This document shows, one piece after another, positions 61,801 to 64,000 of a DNA stretch of 64,000 nucleotides. The DNA comes from Nitrospirota bacterium. Its GTDB lineage: Bacteria > Nitrospirota > JACRHL01. The position numbers and the translations under genes were made by a program. Positions within the stretch are counted from its first letter, which is position 1, and the number at the start of each line of letters is the position of its first letter. Below the pieces are notes generated by a model that was not told where the DNA came from, made no database searches, and saw only the letters and a list, made by a program, of their open reading frames with translations. The stretch covers positions 237,237 through 301,236 of the forward strand of contig JACRHL010000006.1 of the NCBI GenBank assembly GCA_016212085.1, read 5' to 3'.

Positions 61801-64000
61801 TGGGATCGGCCAGGGCCGAATAGTCCACGCGGTCGCCGCTCACGTGGGCGCCGCCGTCGATGCCGCCGGCGATGGACGCGGCGGACGCGAACACGAAGCT
61901 GTCGTCCGCCGCGCCGCCCGCCAGGTTCGCAAAACCGGAGAACGCCACGCCGCCCACGTTGCCGGAGCCGGGGCCGGTCAGGGACCAGGTGCTGGTGGCG
62001 TCCGTGCCTTGCAGGGTGTCGTTCGCGCCGTCGCCGGTGAGGGACTCGATGCGCAGGGCGTTGCCCGCCAGGCTGGCGCTGACCGGGGCGGTCACCGCGC
62101 TGTAGTCCACGCTGTCGCCGGACACGTGGGCGCCGCCGTCGATGCCGCCGGCCAGGGAGCCGGCGGCGCCGAACACAAAGGCGTCGTCCCCGCCGCCGCC
62201 CACCAGCCGCTCCATCCCCGCAAAGCCGCCGGTGCCGCCCACGGTGCCGGCGCCGGCACCGGTGACCGTCCAGGCGTGGCTGGCGTTGCCCGCGTTCAGG
62301 GTGTCGCCGCCCAGGCCGCCGCCCACGACGCCGGACAGGCTGCCGGAAGTCCCCAGCGTGAACACGTCGTCCCCCGCCCCGCCCGACAGGGTGCCGAAGC
62401 CGGAGAAGGCCACGCCGCCCACGCTGCCGCCGTTGGCGGTGGTGATGTTCCAGGCGGTGGCCTGATCGGGGCCGGTGAGGGCGTCGCCCACACCGTCGCC
62501 GGTGACCATCTCCACGTTCAGCACGTTGCCGCCCAAGGTGACGGCCACGGGCGCGGTGACGGCGGCATAGCTCACGCTGTCCACCCCCAGGGCACCGTTC
62601 AGGACGCCGGACAGGGCGCCGCCCGCGCCGAAGGTGAACACGTCGTCCAGGCCGCCGCCGGTCAGGTTCTCCATGCCGGAAAAACCGCCCACGCCGCCCA
62701 CGCTGCCCGCGCCGTTGCCGCTGACGCTCCACAGGTTGGCCACGCCGCGGCCGGTGAGGGTGTCCGTTCCCGCCCCGCCGCTGACGGTGCCCGCCAGGCT
62801 GCCGCCGGTCACCAGGGTGAAGGCGTCGTCCCCACCGCCGCCCGCCAGGTTCTCGAAACCGGAAAAGCCGCCGGTACCGGTGACCGTGCCGCCCCCCGCC
62901 GTGGTGACGGCCCAGGTGTTGGCCACGTTGCCGGCGGTGAGGGTGTCCGTCCCCACGCCGCCGTCCACGGTGCCGGTGACGGTGCCGCCCCCCAGGGTGA
63001 AGGCGTCCGCCAGGGTACCGCCGGTGAGGCGGTTGAAGCCGGAGAAGGCCACCGCCCCCACGCTGCCCGCGCCGGGGCCGGTGACGGTCCAGGTGCTGGC
63101 GGCGTTGGGACCGGTGAGGGCGTCGTTCACGCCGTCGCCGGTGACCGCCTCCACGTTCAGCACGTTGCCGCCGAGGACCACGGACACGGGTGCGGTGACG
63201 GCGCCGTAGTTCACGCTGTCGCCGGTGACGTGGGCGCCGCCGTCCAGGGTGCCGGAAACGGCCCCGGCGGCGCCGAAGGTGAAGGCGTCATCCGCCGTGC
63301 CGCCGGTGAGGCTTTCCATGTTCGCAAAGCCGCCGGTGCCCGTCACCGTGCCGCCGCCCGGCGCGGTGACGGTCCAGGTGTTGGCGGTGTTGGCGGCGGT
63401 CAGGGTGTCGGTTCCCGCGCCGCCGTCCACGGTGCCGGCGATGGTGCCGCCCGCCAGGGTGAAGGCGTCCGCCAGGGCGCCGCCGGTCAGGTTCTCCATG
63501 TTCGCGAAGCCGCCGCTGCCCGTCACCGTGCCGCCACCCAGGGCAGTCACCGCCCAGGTATTGGCCCCGTTACCGGCGGTCAGGGTGTCGGTTCCCGCGC
63601 CGCCGTCCACGGTGCCGGTGACGGTGCCGCCCGCCAGGGTGAAGGCGTCCGCCAGGGTGCCGCCGGTCAGGTTCTCCATGTTCGCGAAGCCGCCGGTGCC
63701 GGTGACCGTGCCGCCGCCCGCCGTGGTGACGGCCCAGGTGTTGGCCGCGTTGTTCGCGGTGAGGCTGTCCGTCCCCGCGCCGCCGTCCACGGTGCCGGCC
63801 ACCGTGCTGCCCAGGATGAAGGCATCCGCCAGGGCGCCGCCGGTCAGGTTCTCCATGTTGGCGAAGCCGCCGGTTCCCGTCACCGTGCCGGTTCCCAGGG
63901 TGGTGACGGTCCAGGCGTTGGCCGTGTCGTTCCCGGTCAGGGTGTCGGTTCCCGCGCCGCCGTCCACGGTGCCGGTGACGGTGCCGCCCGCAAGGGTGAA
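58844..64000 (-). CDS. Large repeat-rich adhesin-like protein, C-terminal part
   Basis: 1718 residues are visible and the frame is open to the window end, so the start lies beyond 64000. Residues 1 to about 1140 consist of 16 tandem units, 11 short (about 60 residues) and 5 long (about 92). Each has a GGAGTDTL-type and a LTGGxxDDAFTL-type motif, resembling RTX calcium loops, around an NTWxVTxxGxGTVxGTGGF core. The C-terminal 550 residues look like a filamentous-haemagglutinin beta-helix (GNLFSGAVAIQGGAVNNLTL, GNRFGGAVTLANSGANNVAL). No beta-barrel, LPxTG or PEP-CTERM end is seen. Probably secreted and used for attachment; the secretion system is not in view. Confidence 0.8.
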   Translation of the reverse strand, partial: FTLAGGTVTGTVDGGAGTDTLTGNDTANAWTVTTLGTGTVTGTGGFANMENLTGGALADAFILGSTVAGTVDGGAGTDSLTANNAANTWAVTTAGGGTVTGTGGFANMENLTGGTLADAFTLAGGTVTGTVDGGAGTDTLTAGNGANTWAVTALGGGTVTGSGGFANMENLTGGALADAFTLAGGTIAGTVDGGAGTDTLTAANTANTWTVTAPGGGTVTGTGGFANMESLTGGTADDAFTFGAAGAVSGTLDGGAHVTGDSVNYGAVTAPVSVVLGGNVLNVEAVTGDGVNDALTGPNAASTWTVTGPGAGSVGAVAFSGFNRLTGGTLADAFTLGGGTVTGTVDGGVGTDTLTAGNVANTWAVTTAGGGTVTGTGGFSGFENLAGGGGDDAFTLVTGGSLAGTVSGGAGTDTLTGRGVANLWSVSGNGAGSVGGVGGFSGMENLTGGGLDDVFTFGAGGALSGVLNGALGVDSVSYAAVTAPVAVTLGGNVLNVEMVTGDGVGDALTGPDQATAWNITTANGGSVGGVAFSGFGTLSGGAGDDVFTLGTSGSLSGVVGGGLGGDTLNAGNASHAWTVTGAGAGTVGGTGGFAGMERLVGGGGDDAFVFGAAGSLAGGIDGGAHVSGDSVDYSAVTAPVSASLAGNALRIESLTGDGANDTLQGTDATSTWSLTGPGSGNVGGVAFSGFANLAGGAADDSFVFASAASIAGGIDGGAHVSGDRVDYSALADPMTVVMGQDASNVEVIVGNGVNHALTGGPSGSAWVIGGPGTGTVDGAAFSGFVSFAGGVGNDSFTLAGGSVAGTLDGGLGADTLAADNVANTWAITGAGSGTVQGVGAFAGMENLTGGTQGDTFTLAGGGVTGTIAGGAGSDHLIAADTANTWTVTGAGSGTVTGSGGFSGMERLTGGAQDDTVTFGASGSLPGLFDAGAQAVADSVNVSAVTAPVAVVVGSNFGGFESYTGDGVNDGLFVGDGANTWTLTGAGAGGVGGIAFSGIAHLNGGAGADTFNLAGGGVTGVIAGGGGSDVLRGGDVTRVWTLTGPGGGALSGTGGFTGMEQLVGGAGDDAFTLAGGTLSGTLDGGTGNDTLMGNNVATTWNVTSLGGGTVTGIGGFSGMENLTGGNGADSFLVAAAAGQGVTGLIQGGAGNDLLGIGYTGAATRTVTFYGGTGTDTAVLNGGGAGFTGTFGPGAVADEVRLVYNAGSQSQTLVARGVEVLTDQVAAASLSVAGSSAGDTGRLAAGGAAGANPVRVEIGTRVIELANKNSLTVDLGGGADSLSVAGALSLPGTLTIAAETITGVSGAALGASTLALVGPAGVGTAAQPLELAVGTLRIEHGTQTVYLREADALVLDASQVAGDINLAAGGGVTAHAGLTIGGNLNLTVASGADVILDGAGNLFSGAVAIQGGAVNNLTLVDGDALALAGASVGGDLSVSAAGAVTQTGALLVTGATTIGAGAGGILLTHAGNRFGGAVTLANSGANNVALGASAPLLLGGLTLGSGSLTLSAPGISQNAPLVMAAGAPSVTLSGGSGTVRLDQAGNVLVGRLTASGAGATIVTGASLRVATVSTTGAVSLTSGGALILGRVDSGTGTITLSTVGDVLTEDIGVHLEGGGVTLAAPGRQVGSVAIPLALNLSGAIRFDAAQVYFRGISGAVSGTPGTVLINTDGAVASVGLGKLSVPHPRRTIDPVRLQTTPLLFGLHRGGLTLPPDDADY
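60570..64000 (-). repeat. Tandem coding repeats of the adhesin
   Basis: Unit order from the window edge is S S S S L S S L S L L S S L S S (S about 180 bp, L about 276 bp). The four units nearest the edge (63246-64000) are almost identical at DNA level, while inner ones have diverged, which points to recent expansion at that side. Confidence 0.8.

Noticed and set aside
60570..64000. CRISPR array or other DNA-level repeat array
   Set aside because: The 180-bp periodic units are coding in one continuous frame and have no spacers.

Overview
The window is about 70% G+C and comes from a Gram-negative bacterium, probably a member of Pseudomonadota. The evidence is outer-membrane-type lipoproteins, Lgt, a PEP-CTERM exosortase substrate, LapA, EttA and a chromosomal housekeeping backbone with beta/gamma-proteobacterial flavour (YbiB-like TrpD2, PutA, MutS-LapA). 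I cannot name a genus. Translation-coupled operons with ATGA or GTGA overlaps are the rule, and several dispersed palindromes and a MITE-like element are present.

Layout. 1-4.1 kb: 3' end of ettA, infA, then an HDOD protein coupled to a hybrid sensor kinase with a fused receiver domain. 4.4-7 kb: AmmeMemoRadiSam genes (radical SAM enzyme plus a fused AmrB-AmrA protein). 7-17 kb: HAD phosphatase, lgt, an SDR that lacks its catalytic residues, putA, an NCS2-type permease, an FKBP isomerase, an aldo/keto reductase with an altered tetrad, a zincin and a TrpD-like transferase. 17.4-28.5 kb: one long minus-strand run (ROK kinase, acs, two unrecognised genes of which one looks like a degenerate M3 peptidase, UDG, HIT, LapA, MutS, a secreted FAH-like protein, Nif3-like). 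28.6 kb: tRNA-Thr(CGT). 28.8-32.2 kb: membrane glycosyltransferase, methyltransferase and GT2, with a remnant of a second methyltransferase copy next to the tRNA. 32.4-34.4 kb: an arsenic operon (arsR-acr3-arsC) whose 3' flank carries a 144-bp MITE-like insertion. 34.6-37.5 kb: GT4 plus PAP2 with a possible Pho-type promoter, and a LOG protein. 37.9-40.4 kb: a 47-residue membrane protein and an exported pentapeptide-repeat protein coupled to a HELGH protein. 40.6-43.7 kb: two paralogous exported helical proteins with the same promoter architecture, and a double-GAF protein.

43.8-57.8 kb is the most unusual part: a minus-strand cluster of exported proteins. It holds a two-domain multicopper oxidase with copper ligands, a second one with only part of the ligands, a 2396-residue protein that begins with a ligand-less oxidase-like domain and ends in a dockerin, a PEP-CTERM protein, a His-rich lipoprotein, a subtilisin-like protease ending in a dockerin, and a lipoprotein with a cohesin-like domain. 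Together they suggest a surface assembly in which dockerin-tagged oxidase-like and protease subunits dock on a lipid-anchored cohesin. 57.8-58.8 kb has no convincing gene. 58.8-64 kb is the C-terminal part of a very large repeat-rich adhesin-like protein that runs off the window.

How the genes may work together: the 18-28 kb run couples acetate activation to nucleotide and DNA maintenance genes by translation; the ars genes form a standard arsenate-to-arsenite export unit; GT4-PAP2 fits lipid remodelling under phosphate limitation; the 44-58 kb cluster is inferred to act outside the cell, possibly in metal oxidation or surface attachment.
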